NCBI RefSeq assembly: GCF_001434115.1
Contig: NZ_AZDW01000022.1
Coordinates: 1-64,000, forward strand
Direction: 5' to 3'
From: Levilactobacillus zymae DSM 19395
GTDB taxonomy: Bacteria; Bacillota; Bacilli; Lactobacillales; Lactobacillaceae
Length of the DNA stretch: 64,000 bases
The translations under genes and the position numbers were made by a program. A model generated the notes under the pieces. That model did no database searches and was not told the origin of the DNA. It was given only the letters and a program-made list of their open reading frames with translations. Below, one piece after another: positions 9,775 to 18,457 of this stretch. Positions within the stretch are counted from its first letter, which is position 1. Each line of letters starts with the position of its first letter.

Positions 9775-10896
9775 TTATTCACCAAATTCCTGCTTAACTG
9801 CCTGTAACGCCGCCATAATAGTTTGATCCATATTATAGTACCGATATTGACCTAATCTTCCTCCAAATATTATCTCCGGATTTTTAGACTTTGCCATCTC
9901 GCTATATTTCGTGTATAATTCTTTGTTTCTCTTATTATTAATAGGATAATACGGCTCTGCGCCCTTACTCCATGTAGTAGGGTATTCATAAGTAATAACG
10001 GTTTTATCTTTATTTCCATTTCCAAATTCAAAATGTTTGTGCTCAATAATTCTAGTAAAAGGAGTCTCTTCATCGGTATAATTAACAACCGCATTTCCTT
10101 GAAAATTACTTGTTTCTTTAAGTTGTGTTTTGAATTTGAGACTTCTGTATTCTAAAGTGCCAAGTTCATAATTATAAAATTGATCAATCATACCCGTAAA
10201 TATTATCTTCTCATATCCACCACTATACTCATTAATAGAATTAAAATAATCCGTTCCAGTATGAACATCTATTAGATCGCTAGCCAACATTTTTTCTATA
10301 ATCTGAGTATAACCGCCTATTGGTATTCCCTGATAAGGATCATTGAAATAATTATTGTCGTAAGTGAAGCGAACCGGTAACCTTCTTATAATAAATGCTG
10401 GTAACTCTTTTGCTGAGATTCCCCACTGCTTTTCTGTATATCCCTTAACCAATTTTATATAAACGTCCGGTCCAACTAATGAAAGCGCCTGCTCTTCAAG
10501 ATTTTGAGGTTTCCCATTTAATACAATGTTCTTTTTTTGTTGATCTATTTTACGTTTAGCTTCATCGGGTGTAATCACACCCCAAAGTTTATTAAACGTA
10601 TTCATATTAAAAGGCAGGTTATAAATTTCGTTATGATAGTTAGCAATCGGACTATTTACATAGTTATTGAACGTTGCAAATCGATTAATATATTCCCATA
10701 TATTTTTCATACTCGTATGAAAAATATGAGCACCATATTTATGAACCTGTATTCCTTCAATTTCCTCTGTGTAGATATTTCCTCCAATATGATCTCTTTT
10801 TTCTAAGACAACAACATGGTGTCCCCTCCTTGCCGCCTCAAACGCAAATACTGATCCAAATAGTCCCGCTCCAATTACTAAGTACTCTTTTTTCAT
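9775..10896 (-). CDS. glf: UDP-galactopyranose mutase
   Basis: A 373-residue flavoenzyme that interconverts UDP-galactopyranose and UDP-galactofuranose. The N-terminus has the FAD Rossmann motif VIGAGLFGSVFAFEAARRGH and EKRDHIGGNIY; RRLPVRFTYDNNYFNDPYQGIP is the conserved substrate/flavin region; GRLGQYRYYNMDQTI near the end is the family's second FAD contact. Length is normal. AAAGGAG lies before the ATG, 4 bases after the GT2 stop. Its presence implies that the EPS contains galactofuranose. An eroded relative lies at 6646-6895. Confidence 0.96.
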   Translation of the reverse strand: MKKEYLVIGAGLFGSVFAFEAARRGHHVVVLEKRDHIGGNIYTEEIEGIQVHKYGAHIFHTSMKNIWEYINRFATFNNYVNSPIANYHNEIYNLPFNMNTFNKLWGVITPDEAKRKIDQQKKNIVLNGKPQNLEEQALSLVGPDVYIKLVKGYTEKQWGISAKELPAFIIRRLPVRFTYDNNYFNDPYQGIPIGGYTQIIEKMLASDLIDVHTGTDYFNSINEYSGGYEKIIFTGMIDQFYNYELGTLEYRSLKFKTQLKETSNFQGNAVVNYTDEETPFTRIIEHKHFEFGNGNKDKTVITYEYPTTWSKGAEPYYPINNKRNKELYTKYSEMAKSKNPEIIFGGRLGQYRYYNMDQTIMAALQAVKQEFGE

Positions 10897-10900
10897 ATAA

Positions 10901-11797
10901 TTATTCTCCTTTAAAATACTCTATCTTAGGACTAAATTTTATTCCATCCATAGTTCCTTTTACCAAAACTTTCAGTTTCAATAATTTATATTTACCTGGA
11001 TAGAAGATGATTCTAAAGAACCAGACTATTCTTCCAACAAGTGTTTTTAGCAATCTTCGATATCCCAATTCACGGCTCAAATAAACACGATTTCTAAAAT
11101 CATAATAGTACCTACTTATCCGTCCAACATTATTATTTTCATGTACAATATTTGTAGAATTATTAGCTGCCATTTTATGTATGATTTTAGCATCTAACAC
11201 TTGAACACCTAAATATCCATTGCTAATCAGTCGTCTAGTATACTCAACATCATCTCCCCATATAAAGAAATCGCGAATAGGTAGTCCAACAGTCAATACT
11301 GCATTTCTGTAAATTAAAATGGCAACAAACGAAGCTTCATCAACATATCTGACACTTTTTTTATCAGCTTTTTTACTTGATATAAGGGGTTTGTTCATAA
11401 CCGCCAGAGAGCCATCAGTCCAATAAGTTTGGCCCACAGCAAAACCTCTGTTTTTTTCTGGTACAGCACTTAATCCCACTTCTAATTTTGTTAAAGCATT
11501 CATATTCGGAACTGTATCATCATCCATTAACCAAACATAATTACTATTACTATTCTCTAGAAACATCTTAAGGCCGGTATTAAATCCACCGGCCCCACCA
11601 ATATTTTTTCTCAAATTCTTTACAATTACTTTTTCATTTTTAGCTTCTATTTGCATCAAATAGTCAAGCGTTCCATCAGTACTAGCATTGTTTACAATAA
11701 ATATATGTTTTAAATTCATCGATAACAAGTTACTTAAACACTCTTTCAACTTATTAATACGATTGTAAGTAACAACTATAGCATCAGTGTTTACCAA
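10901..11797 (-). CDS. GT2 glycosyltransferase, probable galactofuranosyltransferase
   Basis: The GT-A fold is visible from residue 4: DAIVVTYNR, IFIVNNASTDGT, the nucleotide-sugar loop NIGGAGGFNTG and the metal-binding WLMDDDTVPN. FFIWGDDVEYTRR is the acceptor-side acid motif of the rhamnosyl/galactofuranosyl transferase branch. Adjacency to glf suggests it uses UDP-galactofuranose. I chose the TTG at 11797 because AGGAGA lies six bases upstream; an in-frame TTG at 11815 has no ribosome site. It is the first gene after the IS30 remnant, so a promoter from that remnant or read-through must drive it. Confidence 0.88.
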   Translation of the reverse strand: MVNTDAIVVTYNRINKLKECLSNLLSMNLKHIFIVNNASTDGTLDYLMQIEAKNEKVIVKNLRKNIGGAGGFNTGLKMFLENSNSNYVWLMDDDTVPNMNALTKLEVGLSAVPEKNRGFAVGQTYWTDGSLAVMNKPLISSKKADKKSVRYVDEASFVAILIYRNAVLTVGLPIRDFFIWGDDVEYTRRLISNGYLGVQVLDAKIIHKMAANNSTNIVHENNNVGRISRYYYDFRNRVYLSRELGYRRLLKTLVGRIVWFFRIIFYPGKYKLLKLKVLVKGTMDGIKFSPKIEYFKGE

Positions 11798-12008
11798 AAG
11801 GATTCTCCTAACCAAATATTTTTAAAAAGCGGATGTGTACGAATGCGTTTGCCCCGTATTTAAAATCACTATACTTACAAATCAATACGCGGTAAAAATA
11901 GAGACTATTAAACCCGATAGTAAAATTCGCACATGGAGTATTTTACTGGGATTACGAGCCAACTTTGATATTAATAGATATACTACAAATACAAAACTAT
12001 ATAATTCA

Positions 12009-12394
12009 ATTGACGAACTGTTAAATCAAGTTCAACTTTCGTTCTTTAATGGTGCCTTTGACCTTTCGGCTTTTACCACGGTGACGTAGCTTACAGGCTA
12101 AACAATCTGAAACCTAAAAAGTCGTTTGTTTAGCTGACGTCCCTGATAGTTTAGGCCCTGACAGTAAGCTTTACGACCGCCATTGTGCTTAATTTCGCAC
12201 GATATGATGGCTTTAAGTTCGTTTAAAGCGACGCCTAACAGCAGACATTCTCGGTCTTTTAAGATAGATGGTTGTACGGACTCATAACCTAAAATCTCCT
12301 TTAGATGTTTATTGTGGTGACTTTATTCTACCGGACTCAGGCTATGGGTCATTTTTTATTTTCTTCTCACTTGTTGAACTTCAATTGTAAATTC
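12009..12394 (-). mobile_element. IS30-family deletion derivative (MITE-like)
   Basis: Read on the minus strand, this 386-bp piece starts with TTTACAATTGAAGTTCAACA, carries the same leader and N-terminal transposase stretch as the copy at 5772, then jumps to the element's right end (GTTGAACTTGATTTAACAG). Both ends share an imperfect inverted repeat around AAGTTCAAC. No functional open frame remains; open frames at 11835 and 12305 are chance. Confidence 0.7.
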
Positions 12395-12460
12395 TTCGCA
12401 CAAAAAACAAGGTATGGTACTAACGCGTATATAAAAATCATTAAATATAGTTCATATGAA

Positions 12461-13558
12461 CTATATTTCCTCTACTGCTTGTTTATAAAAACCATTTAAA
12501 TTCTCCACTTCTTTTTCTATTGAAAAGCCTTTTTGAACTAAAATATCTTTAATTGTGCTAAAATCGATTTTTCTTTCGTGTACCAGTCGATCTAGATTTT
12601 TTTCCCATTTTAGATTACTTAAATTCAAACTCAATAGTTTAGTAGTGGATAGTATTTTAGCATCTGAATCAATTGTATTGGATATTAGCATTGGTATTCC
12701 TGAACATTGCGCTTCAATAGCCACAATAGGTAACCCTTCATACAAAGAAGGCAATAGAAACACATCCATGACCGAATAATACTTTGACACATTATCAACA
12801 TTCCCAGTAAACAAAACTCGATTTTTGATGCCCAGATTGTCCGCTTTTATTTCCATTTCCTTTTTTAGATCTCCATCACCAACTAGCAAAAGATATGCCT
12901 TACGATTTAAATTCCAATAATAATCGAAAAAAATATCTAATAATCTACCATGGTTTTTTTGATCAACAAAACGACCAATATGACCAATCACTACTGCATC
13001 ACTTGGTATGTGTAGCTCGCGTCTTTCATCCTGATTTTTCTTTCTAATATTAATAAAATTATCAATATTAATCGCATTCCTTATAACCTTAAACTTACTT
13101 TTACCATATAGAAAATGTCCAGCATCTTCCCCGCAAGCAAGTAGTTTTGTAGCAAATATTATATTCAACCTCTTAAAAATCCAATCCACAAATCTAGGAT
13201 TGCTACTTGACGAAATATGTGAATGCGATATTCGAACCTTAACATGGCATATCCACGCTATAAATAATGGAAAAAAATTCAACAAACTCATATGACAATG
13301 CACAATATCCGGTTGTTCACTCTTTATTATTCTATAACTCTGCCATAAATTTTTTAGTGGATGATGCCGTTTATCCGAAATCCGCACGCATTTATCCCCA
13401 GCTCTCTCAAGCTTATTCAGACAAATTTTATCAGGGTCATGTTGAAATACTACGATTTGCGTAAAATCAGTATTTTTATTTAAAATGCCCGTGTAGTTAA
13501 TTAACATTTGTTCTACCCCACCTGATCCTATACCAGATATAAAATGTATAATCTTCAT
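12461..13558 (-). CDS. GT4 family glycosyltransferase
   Basis: A 365-residue GT-B enzyme. The N-terminal acceptor domain begins MKIIHFISGIGSGGVEQML, a glycine-rich loop typical of GT4. The C-terminal domain holds the E-x7-E donor-binding motif (EGLPIVAIEAQCSGIPMLIS) after LLVGDGDLKKEME. It adds a sugar from an NDP donor to the growing lipid-linked repeat unit; the specific sugar is unknown. The ATG at 13558 is six bases after AGGAG, whereas the in-frame ATG at 13564 abuts the ribosome site. It lies 18 bases after the next GT4 gene, in the same operon. Confidence 0.9.
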   Translation of the reverse strand: MKIIHFISGIGSGGVEQMLINYTGILNKNTDFTQIVVFQHDPDKICLNKLERAGDKCVRISDKRHHPLKNLWQSYRIIKSEQPDIVHCHMSLLNFFPLFIAWICHVKVRISHSHISSSSNPRFVDWIFKRLNIIFATKLLACGEDAGHFLYGKSKFKVIRNAINIDNFINIRKKNQDERRELHIPSDAVVIGHIGRFVDQKNHGRLLDIFFDYYWNLNRKAYLLLVGDGDLKKEMEIKADNLGIKNRVLFTGNVDNVSKYYSVMDVFLLPSLYEGLPIVAIEAQCSGIPMLISNTIDSDAKILSTTKLLSLNLSNLKWEKNLDRLVHERKIDFSTIKDILVQKGFSIEKEVENLNGFYKQAVEEI

Positions 13559-13576
13559 AAGCATCTCCTATAAAAT

Positions 13577-14647
13577 TCAGATATTACTTAAATACACTTT
13601 CTGAATACCATTTATCATTTTTTCAATTGAATACTCTGAACTATATAGTTCGAGACTTGCTGCAGAATACGATTCTTCATTTTCTAAAATATCAGCTGCT
13701 CTTTTTTTAATCTGATAAGGTTTATCAGAATCACTCAGTAAATATCCGTTATTTTTAACTAAGGATTTATGTCCAATAATATCCGTTAATAATAGCGGAA
13801 GCCCATACGATAATGCCTCTAAAACAGAGAACGGAAGTCCTTCATACCGTGACGTGGACAGATATACATCCGCCTTTTTCAAATAACTAGCTACGTTATT
13901 TGAATATCCAACAAATTTTATTTTACTATCCAAATCTAATTTCTTTACCTTTGCCCTACATGATTCAAGTAATGGTCCATCCCCAACCCATACAAATTTA
14001 CAATCTAATTCATTCAATATGATTTGAGCCAAATCGATGAACTTAGAGGGGTTTTTCTGATCAGCACATCGAGCAACATTTATAAAGGTTGTCTCTTTAT
14101 GACTTTGATTCACCAATTCTTGTTTCGGAACGCCATTGTTTACAACCACACTTTTTTTTCCTGCAACTAAGTTACTTCTTAGTGCATACCCTTCTTCTTC
14201 CTTTGATACGTGAATAACGCAAGAAAAAAAGTGGTTCATGAACCTTTCTATAAGCCTCAAAATTCCATTTTTCAAAACTCCTCGGTCCATTTCAGAGTAA
14301 TAAGCATGTGGAGTAAATATAACCGGAATCTTGCTAAAAAAAATCATTTTATAAAGTACCATTGCAATACCTGCAATGGTACTATGAGCGTGAACAATCT
14401 GTACTTGATTTTTCTTAACAACCTTATTAATGCTCATTAAGGACTCTAAAAATTTTATTGGATTTTTTATTTCAGACAACTTGTCTTCAATTATATAATC
14501 TGATGGGATTCCATTTTCCCTTTTAGAGCTTACCATTACAACAAAGTCGAACTTTTTCTTATCTAAATAAGTATTTAAAAAATCTAATTGCGTTTTTACT
14601 CCTCCGCCATAAGATTCACAAAGTTCTAGCACACGTATCTTAGACAA
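13577..14647 (-). CDS. GT4 family glycosyltransferase
   Basis: A 356-residue GT-B enzyme. The start MSKIRVLELCESYGGGVKTQL holds the N-terminal glycine loop, and VHAHSTIAGIAM, ARCADQKNPSKF, WVGDGPLLE and EGLPFSVLEALSYGLPLLLTD mark the donor domain with its two glutamates. It resembles transferases that act second in EPS repeat-unit assembly, but the sugar cannot be named. The start is a TTG at 14647, seven bases after AGGAGG. The large gap upstream (14648-14902) separates it from the priming transferase. Confidence 0.9.
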   Translation of the reverse strand: MSKIRVLELCESYGGGVKTQLDFLNTYLDKKKFDFVVMVSSKRENGIPSDYIIEDKLSEIKNPIKFLESLMSINKVVKKNQVQIVHAHSTIAGIAMVLYKMIFFSKIPVIFTPHAYYSEMDRGVLKNGILRLIERFMNHFFSCVIHVSKEEEGYALRSNLVAGKKSVVVNNGVPKQELVNQSHKETTFINVARCADQKNPSKFIDLAQIILNELDCKFVWVGDGPLLESCRAKVKKLDLDSKIKFVGYSNNVASYLKKADVYLSTSRYEGLPFSVLEALSYGLPLLLTDIIGHKSLVKNNGYLLSDSDKPYQIKKRAADILENEESYSAASLELYSSEYSIEKMINGIQKVYLSNI

Positions 14648-14902
14648 AATATCCTCCTAACAATGCTTTTAAATATGTACTCTCCTATCAAAAAGTTTAG
14701 AATTCGTTATTAGGTAAAATTAATTAGACCCATCTTCACAAAAAATCGTACTCAAAAATAACTTGTTTCAAGTTTCCTTTCCCATGCAAATACATAAAGT
14801 AACGCCGATATTGAACCACTCCACTGAAAATTAGAAAATATATTGCATTATCTACTGACATTGAAAACCCATTATAAGCTACCGCTCAAACTTTTATGCT
14901 AA
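14648..14902. other. Intergenic gap in the EPS operon
   Basis: About 255 very AT-rich bases between the priming transferase and the next GT4 gene. No promoter, terminator or gene fragment was recognised. Such a gap in an otherwise compact operon may mark the junction between the conserved cps front end and the variable transferase block. Confidence 0.35.
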
Positions 14903-15571
14903 TTAATAAGCACCTTTTCCATTAAATATTTTTACAATATTCATCCACATAATCTTTAAATCTACACTTAAGCTCGCTTCGTCTATATAATGCATCTCAA
15001 TATTTGCTCTCTCCGGGTACCCAACATTACTTCTACCACTTGCTTGCCAAAGTCCCATTGCTCCCGGCTTAACTGATAATAACTTTTCAACATTATATTC
15101 GGTAAGTTCTTCCTCGACTACCGGTCTAGGACCTATTAGTGCCATATCTCCTTTAAGGATATTAAGGAATTGAGGAATTTCATCTATTGAAGTTTTCCGT
15201 AAAAAAGACCCTAATTTAGTGATTCGAGGATCATCTTCTGGCTTTAACTTAAAATTATTTTCTACATATTTACGATATAAAACTGGGTTATTATGCAACT
15301 TTTCATCTGCATTCACCACCATGGATCTAAACTTAAACATTTTAAAACGCTGTCCATTTAGTCCCATTCTAACTTGTCGATAAAATAACGGCCCACGATT
15401 ACTAAGACTAAATATGTCTAATAACCAGACGACCAAAAAAATAGGAGACAGCATTACCAATGCCAGCAAAGAAATTGTAATATCAATCAGTCTCTTAGTA
15501 AAAAGGTATCCTTTAGAATAACTCTTTACATGTACTTTATATTTACTTGATACTTTTGAATCTACTTCCAT
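14903..15571 (-). CDS. Priming undecaprenyl-phosphate sugar-1-phosphate transferase
   Basis: A short-form polyisoprenyl-phosphate hexose-1-phosphate transferase of 222 residues: one reentrant or membrane helix (LIDITISLLALVMLSPIFLV), then the catalytic domain with PLFYRQVRMG, FKFRSM, the DE pair in TSIDEIPQFLN, IGPRPVVEEE and PGAMGLWQASGRSN. It loads galactose- or glucose-1-phosphate onto undecaprenyl phosphate and so starts each repeat unit. The ATG at 15571 is eight bases after GGGAG; the upstream GTG at 15580 is too close to that site. It follows cpsB by about 18 bases. Confidence 0.93.
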   Translation of the reverse strand: MEVDSKVSSKYKVHVKSYSKGYLFTKRLIDITISLLALVMLSPIFLVVWLLDIFSLSNRGPLFYRQVRMGLNGQRFKMFKFRSMVVNADEKLHNNPVLYRKYVENNFKLKPEDDPRITKLGSFLRKTSIDEIPQFLNILKGDMALIGPRPVVEEELTEYNVEKLLSVKPGAMGLWQASGRSNVGYPERANIEMHYIDEASLSVDLKIMWMNIVKIFNGKGAY

Positions 15572-15589
15572 ATATGACACACTCCCAGC

Positions 15590-16369
15590 TTAAAATAGCC
15601 AGAATCTTTTTTTCTTTAACGATGAGATTCTTGTCACCGTTCCCCGAACCACTTCATCCCCATTAATAATTGCTTTAGCATTCGCATTGAATTGAATAGC
15701 TAACTCTTTTCCTTTTTTTCTTTCTAGTTTTTCAAACGCTTCATGCATTACGAAACGTCGTCCTTTAAAATTATGCGCATCAGACGAAAACGCGAACCCC
15801 AAATTTGCATCAATGATCTGTGATGTCAATTTCTCAACATCTTTATCGAAAATTCCCAAATAGCTACTACTAGTGAGCTGTGTGAGACACCCCATCTCGA
15901 CAAAGTCATATAACTTATCAGGATGCTTCTGAAAACCATGATTTCTTTCTGGATGGGCAATTACTGGCGTAATACCTCTCGCCAGTAGTTCAAACACCAT
16001 ATCCTTGGTATACTCGGGAATACCACTATGCGGTAGTTCCAATAATAGATAATGGCCGCCCTCATCCATATATAAAATATCGTCATTGTCAATGGCTTCA
16101 AGTAACTCCCCAGTTAAATGAACCTCTTGACCCGGAAACACAGTTAACGGAATTTCGGCATCATCAATGGCCTGTTGGAATTTCTCCACACGAACTAAAA
16201 CATCCTGCTTATGATTGGTGTAATCCCCATCCATATGGTGCGGCGTTAATAAAATATGACTAATTCCTTGACCAACTGCTGCCCGAGCCATATCCAGAGC
16301 CATCGGCAAATCCTTAGCTCCATCATCCACTCCAGGCAACATATGACAGTGTAAGTCAATTAAATTCAT
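15590..16369 (-). CDS. cpsB: PHP-type tyrosine-protein phosphatase CpsB/Wzb
   Basis: A 259-residue metal-dependent phosphatase of the PHP fold. Metal ligands are visible in IDLHCHMLPGVDDG, LTPHHMDG, PVIAHPERN and FSSDAHNFKGRR. It removes phosphate from the tyrosine cluster of the neighbouring BY-kinase CpsD and so controls EPS chain length and output. The ATG overlaps the cpsD stop by four bases (ATGA), a sign of translational coupling. The order cpsC-cpsD-cpsB differs from the pneumococcal B-C-D order but is common in lactobacilli. Confidence 0.94.
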   Translation of the reverse strand: MNLIDLHCHMLPGVDDGAKDLPMALDMARAAVGQGISHILLTPHHMDGDYTNHKQDVLVRVEKFQQAIDDAEIPLTVFPGQEVHLTGELLEAIDNDDILYMDEGGHYLLLELPHSGIPEYTKDMVFELLARGITPVIAHPERNHGFQKHPDKLYDFVEMGCLTQLTSSSYLGIFDKDVEKLTSQIIDANLGFAFSSDAHNFKGRRFVMHEAFEKLERKKGKELAIQFNANAKAIINGDEVVRGTVTRISSLKKKRFWLF

Positions 16370-17121
16370 TTCTTATCATCCGTTCCATAATAACCACCAT
16401 AATTACCGCCATAGTAACCACCGTAATAACCACCGGATTTTTCAGCAGTTACACGATTCATCACAGCACCTAAAATATTGGCATGTACCGTTTCAAGAGC
16501 CTGCTTAGCGTGTCGTACACCAACCTTTTCAGCAATACCTTGTGGAACCACCAAAATTGTTCCGTCTACACGAGCCCCTAATAACTGCGCATCAGTAACA
16601 GTGTTAACTGGTGGCGCGTCTAAAATAAGTAAATCCGATTGATTAACCAACTCTTTCAGTAGTACTGCAGTCCGAGAGCTATTTAATAGTTCTGAGGGAT
16701 TAGGTGGAATAGGACCACTTGTAATCACAGACAAGTTAGCAATCATCGTCGGCTGAATAACTTCTGCTAACTCTGCGTTCCCAGATAAATAATTAGATAA
16801 GCCTACTCGATTACTAACATTAAACGTACGATGTATAGTTGGACGACGTAAATCAGCATCCACAAGTATAACTTGAGATCCTTGATCGGCCCAGGTTACA
16901 GCAACATTATTGCTAACAGTAGACTTCCCTTCTGAAGGAGCAGATGAGGTAAACATAATCGAATGTAATTTATTATTCACTGAAGAAAATTGAATATTTG
17001 TACGCAGTGTCTTAAACTGCTCAGAAATCATCCCAGTAGGATCAGAATAAGTAACTAAACCAACTCCATACTTCAAACTGCTATCGTCTAACTTCTTTTG
17101 TTTTCGTTTAAATAATGCCAT
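16366..17121 (-). CDS. cpsD: Bacterial tyrosine kinase (BY-kinase) CpsD/Wzd
   Basis: A 251-residue cytoplasmic P-loop kinase. Walker A is SSAPSEGKSTVSNN, Walker A' is VILVDADLRRP and Walker B is LLILDAPPV. The C-terminus is a glycine-tyrosine cluster (GGYYGGYYGGNYGGYYG), the autophosphorylation tail. It needs the membrane adaptor CpsC encoded just upstream for activation; CpsB dephosphorylates it. The ribosome site is GGTGATGAATA before ATG. The gene follows cpsC by 10 bases. Confidence 0.96.
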   Translation of the reverse strand: MALFKRKQKKLDDSSLKYGVGLVTYSDPTGMISEQFKTLRTNIQFSSVNNKLHSIMFTSSAPSEGKSTVSNNVAVTWADQGSQVILVDADLRRPTIHRTFNVSNRVGLSNYLSGNAELAEVIQPTMIANLSVITSGPIPPNPSELLNSSRTAVLLKELVNQSDLLILDAPPVNTVTDAQLLGARVDGTILVVPQGIAEKVGVRHAKQALETVHANILGAVMNRVTAEKSGGYYGGYYGGNYGGYYGTDDKK

Positions 17122-17131
17122 TATTCATCAC

Positions 17132-17938
17132 CTAAATTCTTTTGTGTCGACGTGGTTCAACATCACCAATGCCATCTGTAATTAAAACATCACCATTATT
17201 TGTGTTTGGACGTATAACATGTCGACTCATACGTTTCTTAATTTCACTCTCGTCAATTTCATTAATTACGCCTAAACTGGTTAAGCCTAAATCTTCAGTT
17301 AAAAAGCTTTCAGTAGTTACTGTCTTATCACTTAATTCACGAACAAAAGCAAAACTAATACCTAAAACCACTCCCAAAAGTAGACCTAGCACCATGTTCA
17401 GAGCTTTTCGTGGACTAACTGCATTGTAATTAGGCATTGCTTTTGAGACAATGGATACATTATGGACGCTCATCATCTTTACAACCTGTTTTTTAAAAAC
17501 CTTTGCCGTAGTATTAGCAATTACCGCAGATGTTCGTGCATTACTCGTCTTTACCGTAACTGAGAAAACCTGTGAATTTTGTTGGCTACTAATAGAAATA
17601 TTATTTTTCAATCCATTAATTGAACCAGGATACCCTGGATAGATATTCACAGTCTTACTAACTTTCTGAAGCACCGTTGGACTAGTAATGATATCCTTGT
17701 ATGTACTAATCATTTGGACATCAGCCTGAGTTTGTTGCAAGGCAGCCCCTTGCATATCTGCAGATAACTTTCTATTTACCAACAGTTCTGTAGTAGCTGT
17801 ATACTTCGGCGTCATCACAAAAAAAGTCACAAATGCTGCAGCCAGAGTGACCAACAAAGTCGTTATAACAATAGTGCGCATGCGCTTACGCAAGATTCCA
17901 AAGATCTGCGTGATGCTAATGGTTTGTTCTGAATCCAT
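17132..17938 (-). CDS. cpsC: Chain-length determinant / BY-kinase activator CpsC (Wzz)
   Basis: A 268-residue Wzz-domain protein, first of the EPS operon. There are two transmembrane helices, about residues 27-49 (VITTLLVTLAAAFVTFFVM) and 180-200 (NMVLGLLLGVVLGISFAFV), with an extracytoplasmic loop between. The proline-rich entry to helix 2 is SPRKALN. The C-terminal cytoplasmic tail is expected to bind CpsD. I chose the ATG at 17938, which follows GGAGG by five bases; the open frame extends to 17956 but that start overlaps the leader. The polar basic tail ends RRHKRI. Confidence 0.93.
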   Translation of the reverse strand: MDSEQTISITQIFGILRKRMRTIVITTLLVTLAAAFVTFFVMTPKYTATTELLVNRKLSADMQGAALQQTQADVQMISTYKDIITSPTVLQKVSKTVNIYPGYPGSINGLKNNISISSQQNSQVFSVTVKTSNARTSAVIANTTAKVFKKQVVKMMSVHNVSIVSKAMPNYNAVSPRKALNMVLGLLLGVVLGISFAFVRELSDKTVTTESFLTEDLGLTSLGVINEIDESEIKKRMSRHVIRPNTNNGDVLITDGIGDVEPRRHKRI

Positions 17939-18035
17939 TGTTTCCTCCACATCCAACGATTATTCTTTACAATTCATCATCAAAATCGTTAAATTTTTCT
18001 AATGACACTTTAGGTAAGCATAGCACTATTAATCG

Positions 18036-18060
18036 CCGCCCACAATCCGTTTTTGGGCGG
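18036..18060 (-). promoter_or_regulatory. Hairpin in the EPS operon leader
   Basis: On the minus strand CCGCCCA pairs with TGGGCGG (7 bp, 11-nt loop), about 100 nt before cpsC. No T-run follows, so it is not a simple terminator; it may act in attenuation or leader folding. A second short stem (GCGGG/CCCGC) lies further upstream in the same leader. Confidence 0.45.
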
Positions 18061-18239
18061 TGCAGTTAACAGTTTTCGCATTTAATCACCGTTACTTAAA
18101 TTTAACGAAAGCACGTGCTAGTTACCTTTTCTTGTCATCTTAGTTCCCAACTTGGCGGCCTAATCCGGGTTATTTTACAATTATATTTCAAATTGTGCGG
18201 GATTAAAATTGCCCCGCTCACCCGTCATAGTCCTCAAGT

Positions 18240-18268
18240 ATTGTAATTGACCCCATTATATTTATCAA
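18240..18268 (-). promoter_or_regulatory. Promoter of the EPS operon
   Basis: On the minus strand TTGATA (18263-18268) and TACAAT (18240-18245) are spaced by exactly 17 bases. Each matches the sigma-A consensus at five of six positions. Transcription from here would give a leader of about 295 nt before cpsC. Confidence 0.7.
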
Positions 18269-18398
18269 GAGCCAATCGCTAGATTCAGGCCTGGCGCCCT
18301 ATTGTTTGGTCAATTTATTTAATAACCATTTTCACCCTACCACATCTAAACCGGCGTTTCTACGGCCATTTTCCTTACCTTTGTCCCCGTTAATCACT

Positions 18399-18457
18399 AA
18401 AAGACAAGGGGTGTCACAATACGGTCAATCCGCATCGTGACACCCCTTGTCTTTTTT
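18399..18457. terminator. Strong terminator at the end of cydC
   Basis: A perfect 19-bp inverted repeat, AAAAGACAAGGGGTGTCAC (18399-18417) and its complement (18437-18455), with A and T runs at the ends so it works both ways. It overlaps the cydC stop codon and shields the EPS promoter region. Confidence 0.9.

Noticed and set aside
11835-12499. Open frames of 84 and 64 codons on the plus strand
   Set aside because: They lie across the IS30 remnant and its AT-rich flanks, with no ribosome site and unlikely protein composition.
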